A DNA stretch of 45,950 nt, taken from positions 1 through 45,950 of the forward strand of contig QJZC01000016.1 in assembly GCA_003247575.1 (NCBI GenBank), read 5' to 3'. Positions within the stretch are counted from its first letter, which is position 1; each line of letters starts with the position of its first letter. Position numbers and translations under genes: made by a program. This stretch comes from Pseudomonadota bacterium (GTDB taxonomy: Bacteria; Myxococcota_A; UBA9160; SZUA-336). This document shows, in pieces, positions 1-9,252 of the stretch. The notes beneath the pieces were generated by a model. That model was not told the origin of the DNA. It did no database searches and saw only the letters and a list, made by a program, of their open reading frames with translations.

Positions 1-1736
1 TGAGGCTCGCTCCTCAGGTCGGCCGCCAAGCGCTCCGCGCGCACGGCGACCTCTTCGGGAGGGAGCACGCGCCGCTCTGCCATCCCGCGGTACCAGTGCC
101 GACAGAAGGCTGCGACCTGATCTTCGGAGAACGCGGCCAGGTCGACCTCTTCGAAGCCTTGGGTGTCGAGCCGCCAGGGACTCCCCGGCTCGTAGGCGTA
201 AGGGCGCGAGGTCAGTAGAACGCGCGACTTCGGAAACAGACGCACCCAAGCCCGAATCGTCTGCTTGATCCGCTCGCGGGTGCTGGGGACGTCGAACTCG
301 CCCTGCTTGCCCTCCACCGCCGGAGTCTCGTCGAGCCCGTCCAGGATGAGCAGCACGCCCTCTCCCTCGCGCGAGAGCGCATGCTCACGCAGCGTGCGCG
401 CCTGCTCGGCGCGTGATTCGCTACCCAGTCCCAGATAATCGAACAGGTGATCCGCCCGCCCCTCCTCAGTCGCGGTTGGGAATGCGGAACTCGCGGCAAA
501 GCGGCGTAGCTCGACGAAGAGCGGGAGGAACGGCTCCTGCTCCCACGGCATCCAGGCCGGCACGTCCGAGCTGCGACCACACCAGCGCTCGAAGCGCGCC
601 TCGTCCTTGTCGAGCAGCGCTCCCGCGAGACACGCAGCCAGATGCTGCACGAACGTACTCTTGCCGCTGCCGGGTCCCCCGATGATCACCAAGCGAGGTG
701 CCACGGCGGCGACTTCGAGCGCACGCACCCGACGGCGATGCTCCGAGCGCTGCCACTCCGGCTGCTCGCCGACTTCAGCCCGGAACTGGAGAGTCAGCGC
801 GCGGGCCAGCTCGGCTTGCGGTGCACCCGGCTGATCCTTCCGACCCCGATGCGCATCGGCCTCGGAAGCCGTGCGCGCAGTCTGCTCGACGACGAGTTCC
901 AACTCTCCTCCCCCGAAGCCAACCTCGACCTCACTGGATATACGCGATCCCGAGCGATCCCGAGCAGAGAGCCAGATCGGTACCTCGAGCGCGGTGTACA
1001 GCGAGAAGATGGACACCTCTTCCGCATCCGCAGTCTGCCGTGCAACCGCGAAGAGCCGCACCGGACACAGCTCGGCCCACAGCTCTCGCAGCATGGGCCC
1101 GAACCTCCGCACCAGCTCCGCGCGGGGGTCAGCGGCTTCGGGGGCCGTACCCGCAGCGACGACGATCGATGCAGTCGCGCGAGCCGCCGCACCCTCATCG
1201 CTGTGCGAACCATCCCGCACCAGCTCCGCCCGCTCTTCTACCCAGTCGTGCAGGGCTTGCAGCACCAAGGTGCCCAGGTTCTTCTCGTGAAACACAGCCG
1301 GCATCTGGTCAACGGCGTACTTCTGCTTGAAACGCTCCAGCTTCCCCTGCTTGGGCCAACGCTCGGACCCCTCATCGAAGTCCGCGTCGGGATCGACCAA
1401 GCCCTTCTCGATCTGGAACATGAGCCGTGGAATCTGCTTCTGCTTGGCGAGGTCGTACTCGATCTCGGTGATGCTGCGCTCGCCGTCCCCACCCTCACTT
1501 TGCGTGGGGATCCAGCCATATCGATGTGCCACGATGCCGACGTAGAGGGAGCACTCGGCCAGCCAACGTTCGCACTGGTCTACCGTCGGGTGAATGCTGG
1601 CTGTGAAGCGCTCCATCCCCACGGGAAGCGCGGGCAAGCGCAAGATGGCCTCGGTCACCAGCTCGCGCCGCTCCCGGTTGTCGATGAACGTACTCGAAAC
1701 GAAGACCTTGATCGGGGAAGGAACGTCGGAGGGCAT
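1..1736 (-). CDS. DUF4062-NACHT NTPase, C-terminus beyond window
   Basis: I translated this frame by hand; it is open from an ATG at 1736 to the window edge (578 codons), so the C-terminal part is missing. Residues about 8-90 match DUF4062 (VFVSSTFID near the start, then WLAECSLYVGIVAHRYGW and ITEIEYDLA), a domain found at the N-terminus of STAND proteins. A NACHT NTPase follows: Walker A GGPGSGKST with Lys359, Walker B LLILDGLDE around Asp466, and a sensor-like LLTSRP. Such proteins are signal-responsive switches; bacterial NACHT proteins include antiphage defence proteins, while others are regulators. The sensor domain that would decide the role (TPR, WD40, LRR) lies outside the window. Domain calls are firm; a defence role is inference. 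Confidence 0.85.
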   Translation of the reverse strand, partial: MPSDVPSPIKVFVSSTFIDNRERRELVTEAILRLPALPVGMERFTASIHPTVDQCERWLAECSLYVGIVAHRYGWIPTQSEGGDGERSITEIEYDLAKQKQIPRLMFQIEKGLVDPDADFDEGSERWPKQGKLERFKQKYAVDQMPAVFHEKNLGTLVLQALHDWVEERAELVRDGSHSDEGAAARATASIVVAAGTAPEAADPRAELVRRFGPMLRELWAELCPVRLFAVARQTADAEEVSIFSLYTALEVPIWLSARDRSGSRISSEVEVGFGGGELELVVEQTARTASEADAHRGRKDQPGAPQAELARALTLQFRAEVGEQPEWQRSEHRRRVRALEVAAVAPRLVIIGGPGSGKSTFVQHLAACLAGALLDKDEARFERWCGRSSDVPAWMPWEQEPFLPLFVELRRFAASSAFPTATEEGRADHLFDYLGLGSESRAEQARTLREHALSREGEGVLLILDGLDETPAVEGKQGEFDVPSTRERIKQTIRAWVRLFPKSRVLLTSRPYAYEPGSPWRLDTQGFEEVDLAAFSEDQVAAFCRHWYRGMAERRVLPPEEVAVRAERLAADLRSEP

Positions 1737-2299
1737 GCTTGCTTTATATCTCGATTCGGTCGCGGGGCAAAGTAGACCGGATCTTGTGTTGACCCAACAG
1801 ATCTCAGGATGTCCACTAACAGTGGACCGAAACGCAGACACTCGTGCTGGGTAGCCAGCGACCTTCCAGACGATCGGCTCGAGGACCACTCCGATCAGCT
1901 CAGGCCACCCCCGAATCAGCCCACGCAGTCTGGACCGTCGCCGACAAGCTGGATCAAGTGTCTGCGCACGTCTGACCCGAAGGGCCGACGTTCGGATCAT
2001 GGATGCGAGCGACTGTGACTTCGTTGCCCGAATCAGCTCGGGCGTCGTGGCGCCCTCCCCTGTCCCAGAGCCTTCTGCGGGTGACGGTCTCCCCTCTGTG
2101 CCTCGAAGCTCGAGCCCTGCAGCACTGAGCATGGCTGACCGATGCTGGCGCAAGGCGTGCAGTCCCGCTCCAGATCTTCCCGACAGCTTCCGATCGCCAC
2201 TTCCGATCGCCCATGAAACCTCGGGAGGCCTCACGCAGAGTGCGACGCGGACCTCCAACCAAGTCGAACTGAGACGGAAGTACCTAACCGAGACCTTCC
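1737..2299. other. Divergent intergenic region
   Basis: The region separates the leftward NACHT gene from the rightward kinase gene and should hold both promoters. Short open frames exist on both strands but none shows a recognisable domain, a ribosome binding site or amino-acid use typical of a protein. The one clear structure is the perfect inverted repeat at 1811-1827. Confidence 0.5.
1811..1827. promoter_or_regulatory. Perfect 7-bp inverted repeat upstream of NACHT gene
   Basis: GTCCACT and its exact complement AGTGGAC flank a 3-base AAC spacer. It lies 75 bases upstream of the NACHT gene's ATG, where a dimeric repressor or activator could bind. No terminator-like T-run follows. A regulatory role is inference; a 7-bp arm can occur by chance. 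Confidence 0.3.
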
Positions 2300-5200
2300 A
2301 TGCTGCGCCTCGAGGGCTATGAAGTTTGGGACCTGGTTCGCGAGACCCCGTTCAGCGAGGTCTACGCCGGGATCCGTATCGACGACCGCTTGCGCGTCGT
2401 GTTCAAGCGCTACCTCGGTCGCGGGGCGGCCAGCCAAGGGCGGGCTCAACGCGAGTTCGAGCTCATCTCCCGGATCGAGGGAGAGGGGGTCGTGCGCGCA
2501 GTGGACTCGTGCGCATCCGGTGATCGGCATGTGCTGATCACCGAGCGCTTTCCGGGTTTTCCACTATCGCGCTTCGCCGCGAACCGGGCGCTTCCACTCG
2601 ACCAGTTCCTGACCATTGCGCTCGGAATCGCGCGTAGCCTCGCCGCCGTCCACGATGCGCGCGTGATCCACAGAGACGTCAAGCTGAGCAATGTCTTGCT
2701 CGATCCCGATACGCTCTGTACCTGCCTGATCGACTTCGGCATCTCTTCAGAATTTGGTCGCGCCGAAGCCGGCACTCCACCGGAGACGGCCGAGGGCACC
2801 CTACACTACATTGCGCCCGAGCAAACCGGGCGCATCGGGCGGGGCGTGGACTTCCGCACGGACCTCTATTCGCTCGGGGCAACCCTCTACCGACTGCTGA
2901 CCGGCCAGCCTCCGTTCGCTTCGAAGAGCGAGCTGGAGCTGGTGAACGCGCACATCGCGCTACGGCCGCAGGCACCCGCCGACCGCAATGCGCGAATTCC
3001 CTTCACGCTTTCTCGGATCGTCGAAAAACTGCTCGAGAAGGATCCGGAGCTTCGTTATCAAACGGCCCGCGGATTGGCGGCCGATCTCGAGGAGTGCCGC
3101 AAACAGCTGGAAGCGACCGGAGAGATCGATGACGCGCTGGAGCTCGGGCTTCGAGACGCCTCGGACCGATTGCGCTTTCCGGAGAGACTGTACGGGCGAG
3201 AGCGAGAGAGCGAGGCTCTCGAGGCAGCATTCGACCGTACTACACATAACTATGTCGAGTTGATGCTGCTCGCAGGTCCAGCGGGAATCGGAAAGTCCGC
3301 GCTCGTAGGGGCATTGCGCCCGAAGCTCATGCGTACAGGAGGCTATCTCGCCGAGGCAAAGTTCGATCCGGATCTCCAAGAGCGCCCCTACGCAGGCTTT
3401 GCAACGGCACTCGGGACTCTGGTGGACCAGCTGCTCGCCGAGGGAGCGACGCGGGTCGCACAGTGGCGAGAATCCCTGAGCACCGCACTCGGGAGCCTGA
3501 GCGGAGTGGTCGTCGAGCTCGTACCAAGCCTCGCTTACCTGCTCGAGGACTTCTCGAAGCCAACCCCGGTAGACGCCCGAGACGCACGCGAACGGCTGGC
3601 CCTCGCCGTCAATCGCTTGATCGCCGAGCTGGCGCGCTCGCAGCATCCCTTGGTGCTGTTCCTCGACGACCTGCAGTGGGCCGATCCAGGAAGCCGCTTC
3701 CTGCTGGATGCCCTGCTGCGAAGTCCGACTCAGCAAGCCTTGCTCGTGATCGGAAGCTTTCGCGCAGACGAAGTAGGACCCGAGCATCCTCTGACGAAGG
3801 TTCTCGCAGCGGTAGCGGCTCGCGATGTGCCGATTCAGAGACTCGACCTAGCGCCACTCGGAATGGCCGCAACGACCTCGCTGCTCGCCGACGCGCTGCG
3901 GCGCTCCGAAGCCGATGCGTCTGGACTCGCGCGTCGCCTGGGACCGAAGAGCCAGCACAACCCGCTGCTGCTCCGGCGTCTGGCCTTTCACTTGTGGGAC
4001 CGCGATCTGATTCGCTACGAGCATGGCCGTGGCTGGACTTGGGATGAAGCGCAGCTCACCGAAGCCGAGATCACAGACGATGCGGCCGCCATGGTGGCAG
4101 CCCGAGTGGAAGCGCTACCGGAATCTGCACGCAACCTCATCGCGATCGCGAGCTTGCTCGGCAGTGCGTTCGAGCTCGAGCTCCTCGTCGCGGTGGCCGG
4201 TCGCGATCGCCTCGATGTTCTCCAGGAGCTGATGCAGCTCGTCGACCACGGCTTGATCGCCCCGTGCCGACTCGGGTTCAAGTTCGTGCACGACCGGCTG
4301 CGGGACTCCGCAAGGTCGAAGCTCTCGGCCGAACAGATCGAGGAGCTACACCAGCGCGCAGCACAGCTGCTGCTCGAGAGCACTCCCCCAGATCAACTGT
4401 CCACTTGCGCGTTTCGGCTCGCGGAGCACTTGGCGGGCTCTCTCGGGCGGCTCCCTCCTACCGAGCGTCCGCGCACCCTCGAAATCCTGAACCTGGCCAG
4501 CCGCCTCGCCCTCGAACAGGGGGTCGCCGAGACGGCTGCATACTACTTGGGCGTCGCGCGGAATCTGCTTGGCGACGAAGACTGGGAGTCTCGATTTCCA
4601 CTCGCCTTCGCCACGGTCCTGTCCAGTGCAGAGGCCGCGTTTCAGCTGCGCGACTTCGACCAAACCCTGGCGTTCCTCGACGAGCTCGACGCCTTGGCGC
4701 TCGATCCGCCGCAGCAGGTGCAGGTCGTCGTGAAGCGCATCGCCGTCTTCTCGATGCGGCGATCGCCCGAAACAGCCGAGTTGGGGTTGCAGGCGCTCGA
4801 CCGCATGGGGGTTCACTTCGCGCGCCGACCCGCGAGAATGCGCCTGTGGCTCGACATCGTACGCACCGACTGGATGCTGCGGCGGCCGCTCGAAGAGGTC
4901 GGACGCCGAAACGCGTCCCCCGACCCGAACTGGGTGCTCCCATTGCTGATTTGCAGCGCGGCAGGGCCCGCCTTCGTTCGCCACTCCGGCGCGCTCTCTC
5001 TACAGGCCTCTGCGTACTCGCTTCGCACCTCCCTGCGAAACGGTCCCGAGCAGGGATTGCCTCAGGGGCTGTCCGCATATCTCGGGTGCAGAACCTCACT
5101 CGGTAGAACTGGCAATCTCGACCGACTCGCAGCTGCGGCCGCCCACTGGAGCGAGCAAGATCAGACTCTAGATCGAGCTCTGGCAGCTCGATTCGCGCGC

Positions 5201-6088
5201 CATCTCCTCGTCGATGCATGGACTCACCCGCGTCGATACGTCGTCGCGCAGTTCGAACGCGTCGCACACGAAGCGCGCGAGATTGGCAAGCTGGAGTACG
5301 TCGTGTATGCATGCCTGGACCAGCGATCCTTCGGGGCGCTCGCCGGAGTACGCCTCGACGAGCTCTACGTCCCTCCCGCAGCACTCCGGACAGTTCGCCT
5401 GGGACCGCTCTACCCGAACTATCTCGAACGCACATACATGTGGCTGCGAGAAGGGCAAATCGACGGAGTCGACTGGGAGCGCGAGCGCGCCGCAATCTTC
5501 GATCGCGCGGGAGAGTCCGATGCGGGCGCCCCGTTCTTCATCGTGCACTGGGTGGCGATGCTCGTCTTTCTCGGCCGATTCGAACCGGCCTCGGAAGCGC
5601 TCGAGCACGTGTGGGACTACGTCCGCTCTGGAGCTCCTTTCAGCTGGGCCGCGGACTGCGTCCTCTTTCGGGGACTCTGCTGCTCGCAACGCGCAACGAG
5701 GTCGTCCGGACGCCGTGAAGCGCGAAGGCTACGTCGGGAGCTCGGGCGCTGTCTCAAACGAATGCGCGCGTGGGCACACATTGGTCCTGACTTCGTGCAT
5801 ATGGCGCAGATTCTCGAGGCCGAGAGACTGCGTCTCTCACTGCATGTCACGGCCGCGCTATCGACCTATGCGAAGGCAGCAGAACGCGCTCGATCGATTG
5901 GCTACATCCACCACGCGGCCCTCTGCCGCGAGCTCAGGGGCGAGCTCCTCTACGAGCAGCGCCGACCGATGGAGTCGCGAGTCGAGCTCATCGCCTCGAT
6001 CGAGCTCTACAGGGAGTGGGGAGCAAACACGAAGGTCGCGCAGCTCCAGCAACGAGCCGACACACTCTGCGCCACTCCACGCGGCTAG
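2300..6088 (+). CDS. Ser/Thr protein kinase-AAA ATPase fusion (PknK/HstK-like)
   Basis: 1262 aa. Residues 1-280 are a eukaryotic-type kinase: Lys36 in VVFKRY, catalytic loop HRDVKLSN (124-131), DFG at 145-147, then an APEQTGR activation-segment motif and a Tyr-Ser-Leu-Gly subdomain IX region. From about residue 295 an AAA_16/STAND-type ATPase follows, with Walker A GPAGIGKS (326-333) and Walker B LFLDDLQWAD near 455. The remaining ~550 residues are Leu/Ala-rich helical sequence ending in TPR-like repeats, as in the trifunctional kinase-ATPase-histidine kinase family. Those proteins usually run to about 1700-2000 aa and end in GAF and histidine-kinase domains; this one stops before them, with no H-box or HATPase motif. 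It is therefore probably a cytosolic signal-responsive kinase without its own two-component output. The ATG at 2300 lacks a strong ribosome binding site. Confidence 0.9.
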   Translation: MLRLEGYEVWDLVRETPFSEVYAGIRIDDRLRVVFKRYLGRGAASQGRAQREFELISRIEGEGVVRAVDSCASGDRHVLITERFPGFPLSRFAANRALPLDQFLTIALGIARSLAAVHDARVIHRDVKLSNVLLDPDTLCTCLIDFGISSEFGRAEAGTPPETAEGTLHYIAPEQTGRIGRGVDFRTDLYSLGATLYRLLTGQPPFASKSELELVNAHIALRPQAPADRNARIPFTLSRIVEKLLEKDPELRYQTARGLAADLEECRKQLEATGEIDDALELGLRDASDRLRFPERLYGRERESEALEAAFDRTTHNYVELMLLAGPAGIGKSALVGALRPKLMRTGGYLAEAKFDPDLQERPYAGFATALGTLVDQLLAEGATRVAQWRESLSTALGSLSGVVVELVPSLAYLLEDFSKPTPVDARDARERLALAVNRLIAELARSQHPLVLFLDDLQWADPGSRFLLDALLRSPTQQALLVIGSFRADEVGPEHPLTKVLAAVAARDVPIQRLDLAPLGMAATTSLLADALRRSEADASGLARRLGPKSQHNPLLLRRLAFHLWDRDLIRYEHGRGWTWDEAQLTEAEITDDAAAMVAARVEALPESARNLIAIASLLGSAFELELLVAVAGRDRLDVLQELMQLVDHGLIAPCRLGFKFVHDRLRDSARSKLSAEQIEELHQRAAQLLLESTPPDQLSTCAFRLAEHLAGSLGRLPPTERPRTLEILNLASRLALEQGVAETAAYYLGVARNLLGDEDWESRFPLAFATVLSSAEAAFQLRDFDQTLAFLDELDALALDPPQQVQVVVKRIAVFSMRRSPETAELGLQALDRMGVHFARRPARMRLWLDIVRTDWMLRRPLEEVGRRNASPDPNWVLPLLICSAAGPAFVRHSGALSLQASAYSLRTSLRNGPEQGLPQGLSAYLGCRTSLGRTGNLDRLAAAAAHWSEQDQTLDRALAARFARHLLVDAWTHPRRYVVAQFERVAHEAREIGKLEYVVYACLDQRSFGALAGVRLDELYVPPAALRTVRLGPLYPNYLERTYMWLREGQIDGVDWERERAAIFDRAGESDAGAPFFIVHWVAMLVFLGRFEPASEALEHVWDYVRSGAPFSWAADCVLFRGLCCSQRATRSSGRREARRLRRELGRCLKRMRAWAHIGPDFVHMAQILEAERLRLSLHVTAALSTYAKAAERARSIGYIHHAALCRELRGELLYEQRRPMESRVELIASIELYREWGANTKVAQLQQRADTLCATPRG

Positions 6089-6404
6089 AGCTTGGTAGGG
6101 AGCCAAGAACAGCACGCCGCGCGGCCGCGCAAGTGCAACCGTACGCGCCTGGCGGCTTGCGAAGCGGCTAGCAGGCAAGGCACCCGTCCTACCCTATGGC
6201 GGCACCGCCGAGACACGGCTCGCTTCCTCGTACCACCGGCCCCCATGGCGATCCCCCGTTGCGCTGCCGTCGATCTGCCACAAGAAATCCGCGGCTGCAG
6301 CTTGCCAATTCCAAGGTCTCAGCTAAAAATTCCCAACTATCTGGATTAAAAGAGAAATTTCCGACTCGCTCGCGAATCTGTCGCGTACTTTCCCCGTTCT
6401 GATC
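6089..6404 (+). other. Intergenic stretch with possible unread N-terminus of the next ATPase
   Basis: In the frame of the following ATPase, codons 6327-6404 are open after a TAA at 6324-6326 and encode a typical AAA_14 N-terminus (REISDSLANLSRTFPVLIV), but they contain no ATG, GTG or TTG. In the neighbouring frame, 6326-6346 reads KIPNYLD before a TAA at 6347. The rest of the stretch shows no gene. Confidence 0.45.
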
Positions 6405-7517
6405 GTGGTCGGCCCCCGCCACGTCGGCAAAACGTCGCTTCTGGAACGCTCCTTCCCGGAACTGGACCTCGTCTCACTCGACGTCCATGCCCATGCGGAG
6501 ATGGCGGAAACCCGGCCGGAGGCGTTCCTGTCTGCTCATCCCCCGCCGGTGATCCTCGACGAGGTGCAGTACGCACCAGAGCTGTTCCGTCACCTCAAGA
6601 CGATGGTCGATCAGAGGCGCAGCGAGAACGGGCTCTTCCTGCTGACGGGCTCGCACAGCTTCCCGCTCATGGAGTCGGTTTCCGACAGCTTGGCGGGACG
6701 AGCGGCGGTGATTCCCTTTCTAGGGCTTTCTGGCGCGGAGTGGCGAGCCGCTTGGCCGGACGAACCTTGGTCCGAGTTCCTGTTCGCCGGAGGCTACCCG
6801 GGACTCTGGGGGGATCCCGGTGCTTGCCCCGATCGAAACCGCTGGTACCAGGGCTACGTGGCCACGTACCTGGAGCGCGATGTGCGGACTTTGCTTCGGA
6901 TCTCGAGTCTGCGCGACTTCGAACGATTTCTGCGCGCGTGTGCTTCGCGAACCGGCCAGCTCCTCAACATGGCCGAGCTCGGTCGTGACGTGGGCGTGTC
7001 CGCGACCACCGCGCGCGAGTGGATCAACGTGCTTCAGGCGTCGAATCTGATCCTGCTCCTCGAGCCCTACCATCGCTCGCTGGGCAAGCGACTGGTCAAG
7101 TCTCCCAAGCTCTATTTCACCGACACGGGCCTCTGTGCCTACCTGATGGGCTTCGCATCTGCTGAAGCACTCTGGCAGGCGCCTGCTGCAGGAGCGCTCT
7201 TCGAAACGTACGTGATCGGCCAATGGCTGCGCTGGCGAGACTGGCACTGCCCGTCGGCCTCGCTCTGGTTCTGGCAAGATCGCAGCGGTGCCGAGGTGGA
7301 CCTCGTCGTCGAGCACAATGCCGAGCTCTTCATGATCGAGTGCAAGCTCGCGAGCCGACCGTCACGGGGCGAACCGCGTGGCATCGCAAAGATGCGCGAG
7401 CTCTATGGGAGCACCGCGAGCCGAGCATGGATCGCCTGCACGACCCAGCAGCCTCATGAGCTCGCTCCCGAACTCGAAGCCCGAAGCGGCTGGACCACCT
7501 GGCCGCTCGAGCCCTGA
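6405..7517 (+). CDS. AAA_14/DUF4143 family ATPase
   Basis: 370 aa from a GTG. Walker A GPRHVGKTS sits at residues 3-11 and Walker B VILDEVQYAP follows near 50, then a sensor-like LLTGSHS. The C-terminal DUF4143 part has GALFETYVIG and FWQDRSGAEVDLVVE...IECK, the Glu/Asp...Glu-x-Lys pattern of a PD-(D/E)XK-like fold. This family is widespread, often horizontally transferred, and has no settled role; DNA-related and toxin-antitoxin-like functions have been proposed. The P-loop begins at residue 3, leaving no room for the first beta-strand, and that strand is encoded just upstream in the same frame without a normal start codon. The gene is thus either started from an unusual codon (ATT, ATC or CTG) or damaged by a small frameshift near 6345. 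Confidence 0.8.
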   Translation: MVGPRHVGKTSLLERSFPELDLVSLDVHAHAEMAETRPEAFLSAHPPPVILDEVQYAPELFRHLKTMVDQRRSENGLFLLTGSHSFPLMESVSDSLAGRAAVIPFLGLSGAEWRAAWPDEPWSEFLFAGGYPGLWGDPGACPDRNRWYQGYVATYLERDVRTLLRISSLRDFERFLRACASRTGQLLNMAELGRDVGVSATTAREWINVLQASNLILLLEPYHRSLGKRLVKSPKLYFTDTGLCAYLMGFASAEALWQAPAAGALFETYVIGQWLRWRDWHCPSASLWFWQDRSGAEVDLVVEHNAELFMIECKLASRPSRGEPRGIAKMRELYGSTASRAWIACTTQQPHELAPELEARSGWTTWPLEP

Positions 7518-7748
7518 GTCCCGCACCGCACGGCACAGACACGACACCCCTGAAGACAAGTCTGCAGAATCTGGCCAGAGCCATGAACTGAGCACGGCCG
7601 CAAAGGACTCGCATTCTCGCTGGAGTCCCGATGCGCATGGAAACACAAGAGTGGCAAGCAAACAAGAAGACCTCAAAGCCCCGGCACCGGTCCGACACGC
7701 ACTGTGGCACGCTACGAGTGCTAGACTCGCGCTCTCGGCGCCGTAGGA

Positions 7749-8288
7749 TCAGTCTCTCCCGTTCAGAACCGCGTCTCGACGCCGGCGCATCTCGATCTCC
7801 CGACGTCTCCGCGCACGAAAGAAAGCGGCAGCCAGCGCAAACTTTCTTCCACTACTGAGTCGCTCAGCAACGACCAGCAGCGCAAGTCCGATTGCGCGCG
7901 CACTCATGCCAATGAGATCCCCCTCCGCGCAGGATACAAAGAATGCAACGCTGCAGAGTCCCAACAGAATTCGCGCAGTGCCACGGCTGATTCGAGAAGC
8001 GCTGGAGCAGCCTTGCACGACGAGAAATCCCGGAATCAACGTGACGAGGACTCCTCCAACGACGTAGGTCGCCAGGATGAGCGCAGATTTCGAGGGGTGA
8101 TCCGGGTCTATCGATCGAGCCATCACAGGACTCGCCAAAGCTCCCCATGCGACGAGCAGGGTCAAGTTGACTGCGAGAGTCGCAGCGCCACCCGGCGGAA
8201 AGAGAAGAAACTCTTCTCCTCTAAGGATGGATTGAAGCCGCTCGCTCTCATCGACGACTCGGTCTGCAGCTTCATCGAGTGTCGGCAT
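7749..8288 (-). CDS. Small membrane protein, module copy 1, gene B
   Basis: 179 aa with a charged N-terminus (about 30 residues), roughly four hydrophobic segments (about 33-60, 68-92, 105-125, 128-145) and a strongly basic tail full of Arg. It starts 4 bases after the stop of the 319-aa gene A, so the two are almost certainly co-transcribed. The equivalent position in module copy 2 is also taken by a small multi-pass membrane protein with a basic tail (27405-27860), though sequence similarity between the two B proteins is weak by eye. I do not recognise the family. A partner or immunity-like role toward gene A is speculation. Confidence 0.65.
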   Translation of the reverse strand: MPTLDEAADRVVDESERLQSILRGEEFLLFPPGGAATLAVNLTLLVAWGALASPVMARSIDPDHPSKSALILATYVVGGVLVTLIPGFLVVQGCSSASRISRGTARILLGLCSVAFFVSCAEGDLIGMSARAIGLALLVVAERLSSGRKFALAAAFFRARRRREIEMRRRRDAVLNGRD

Positions 8289-8292
8289 CTAC

Positions 8293-9252
8293 CTAGTCCT
8301 CGAGGGCTTCCACGACACCGAGCACGAACTTCCGGGAAACACCGGAAGAGGCACTTCCCGCAAACGAGAACGTAGCACCCAGCGCGTCAGTCAGTTGATG
8401 CTTCACCCCCTCAGAGATTGCAGCTCCCGTATATCGCTTCGGATAGATCCCCGCACGCACGAGCGCTTTGAGCCGTTGATTGCTGATACCAGGATTCTGA
8501 GCCCGAATGAGCTCCTCGGTCAGAAGCTTTCGCTCTTGCCGACTCAATCCTCTGAGAATCGCAACGAGAGACTTGCTTGGATTTGCTGCGCGCGCAATGA
8601 GAACCATGCGCAGGGTTGCTGCGGCGGACGCTGTCGCGCCGACCAGGGATATCAGATCGAGGGCATCCGCAGTCCGGGTGTACCATTCCTGGCTGTCGAA
8701 CCAATCCAGCGCTTGCGGAGAGTACACCTCTGTCGTGACTCGACCAATCGAGTTCAGACACTGTGCGCTCGATGCAGCCGCGGCCCCCCAGCCAAGAAAT
8801 GAGATATAGGTCGAGGTGCCTCCGCTTACTGGAGCCGCTCCAGCTCCACCGAGAACGACGAGCCACGCAATGACGGCTGCAGAACAGCTCAGCCCTGCAC
8901 CAAGCAGCTCGCTGAAGAACCGGCTCTCTCTCGCTGCACTGATGCCGAAATGCTGCGGAGGCACACCTTGGCCCATTTCGTAGACTACGATCACACGGGC
9001 GCCCGCTCCACGGACGCGCGATCCATTGCGAACCAGAAACATTCGAGACCCATCAAAGTATACAACCCTGAGTTCTTTCGATTCGGGGACTCGATCGACC
9101 GCAGCAAGTAGCCCAATCTGGTCGAAGTCATTCGGTATCGGCAAGAGGTTCTCCGGAATCTGAAGCTGAACAGGGTCTGGAGGGGAGTCCAACGCGCAGC
9201 CCAGCGTGCAAGTCACTGCCTCTAGACGTCCCTCATTCGGGCCGAACGTCAC
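8293..9252 (-). CDS. Unknown protein, module copy 1, gene A
   Basis: 319 aa from a GTG at 9252; the frame is open to 9303 but offers no other usual start. A soluble, beta-rich-looking N-terminus (1-110) precedes hydrophobic Gly/Ala-rich stretches at about 115-140, 145-167 and 198-220, then an amphipathic, charged C-terminal part. It is clearly paralogous to the protein at 26497-27405. Shared motifs include GLSCSAA (120-126 region), QCLNSIGR (164-171), DSQEWY (186-191), ALDLISLVGAT (197-207), LSRQERKLLTEELIR and the PGISNQRLKALVRAG stretch (254-268). No enzyme motif is visible. I have an unverified memory of relatives in Pseudomonas carrying a meaningless NAD-synthetase label; none of that enzyme's motifs is present. 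Hydrophobic hairpins flanked by soluble domains would suit a membrane-inserting protein, but that is inference. Confidence 0.75.
   Translation of the reverse strand: MTFGPNEGRLEAVTCTLGCALDSPPDPVQLQIPENLLPIPNDFDQIGLLAAVDRVPESKELRVVYFDGSRMFLVRNGSRVRGAGARVIVVYEMGQGVPPQHFGISAARESRFFSELLGAGLSCSAAVIAWLVVLGGAGAAPVSGGTSTYISFLGWGAAAASSAQCLNSIGRVTTEVYSPQALDWFDSQEWYTRTADALDLISLVGATASAAATLRMVLIARAANPSKSLVAILRGLSRQERKLLTEELIRAQNPGISNQRLKALVRAGIYPKRYTGAAISEGVKHQLTDALGATFSFAGSASSGVSRKFVLGVVEALED

Noticed and set aside
642..1775. Long plus-strand open frame across the NACHT gene
   Set aside because: It is the antisense shadow of a frame that carries clear DUF4062 and NACHT motifs; the plus-strand translation has none.
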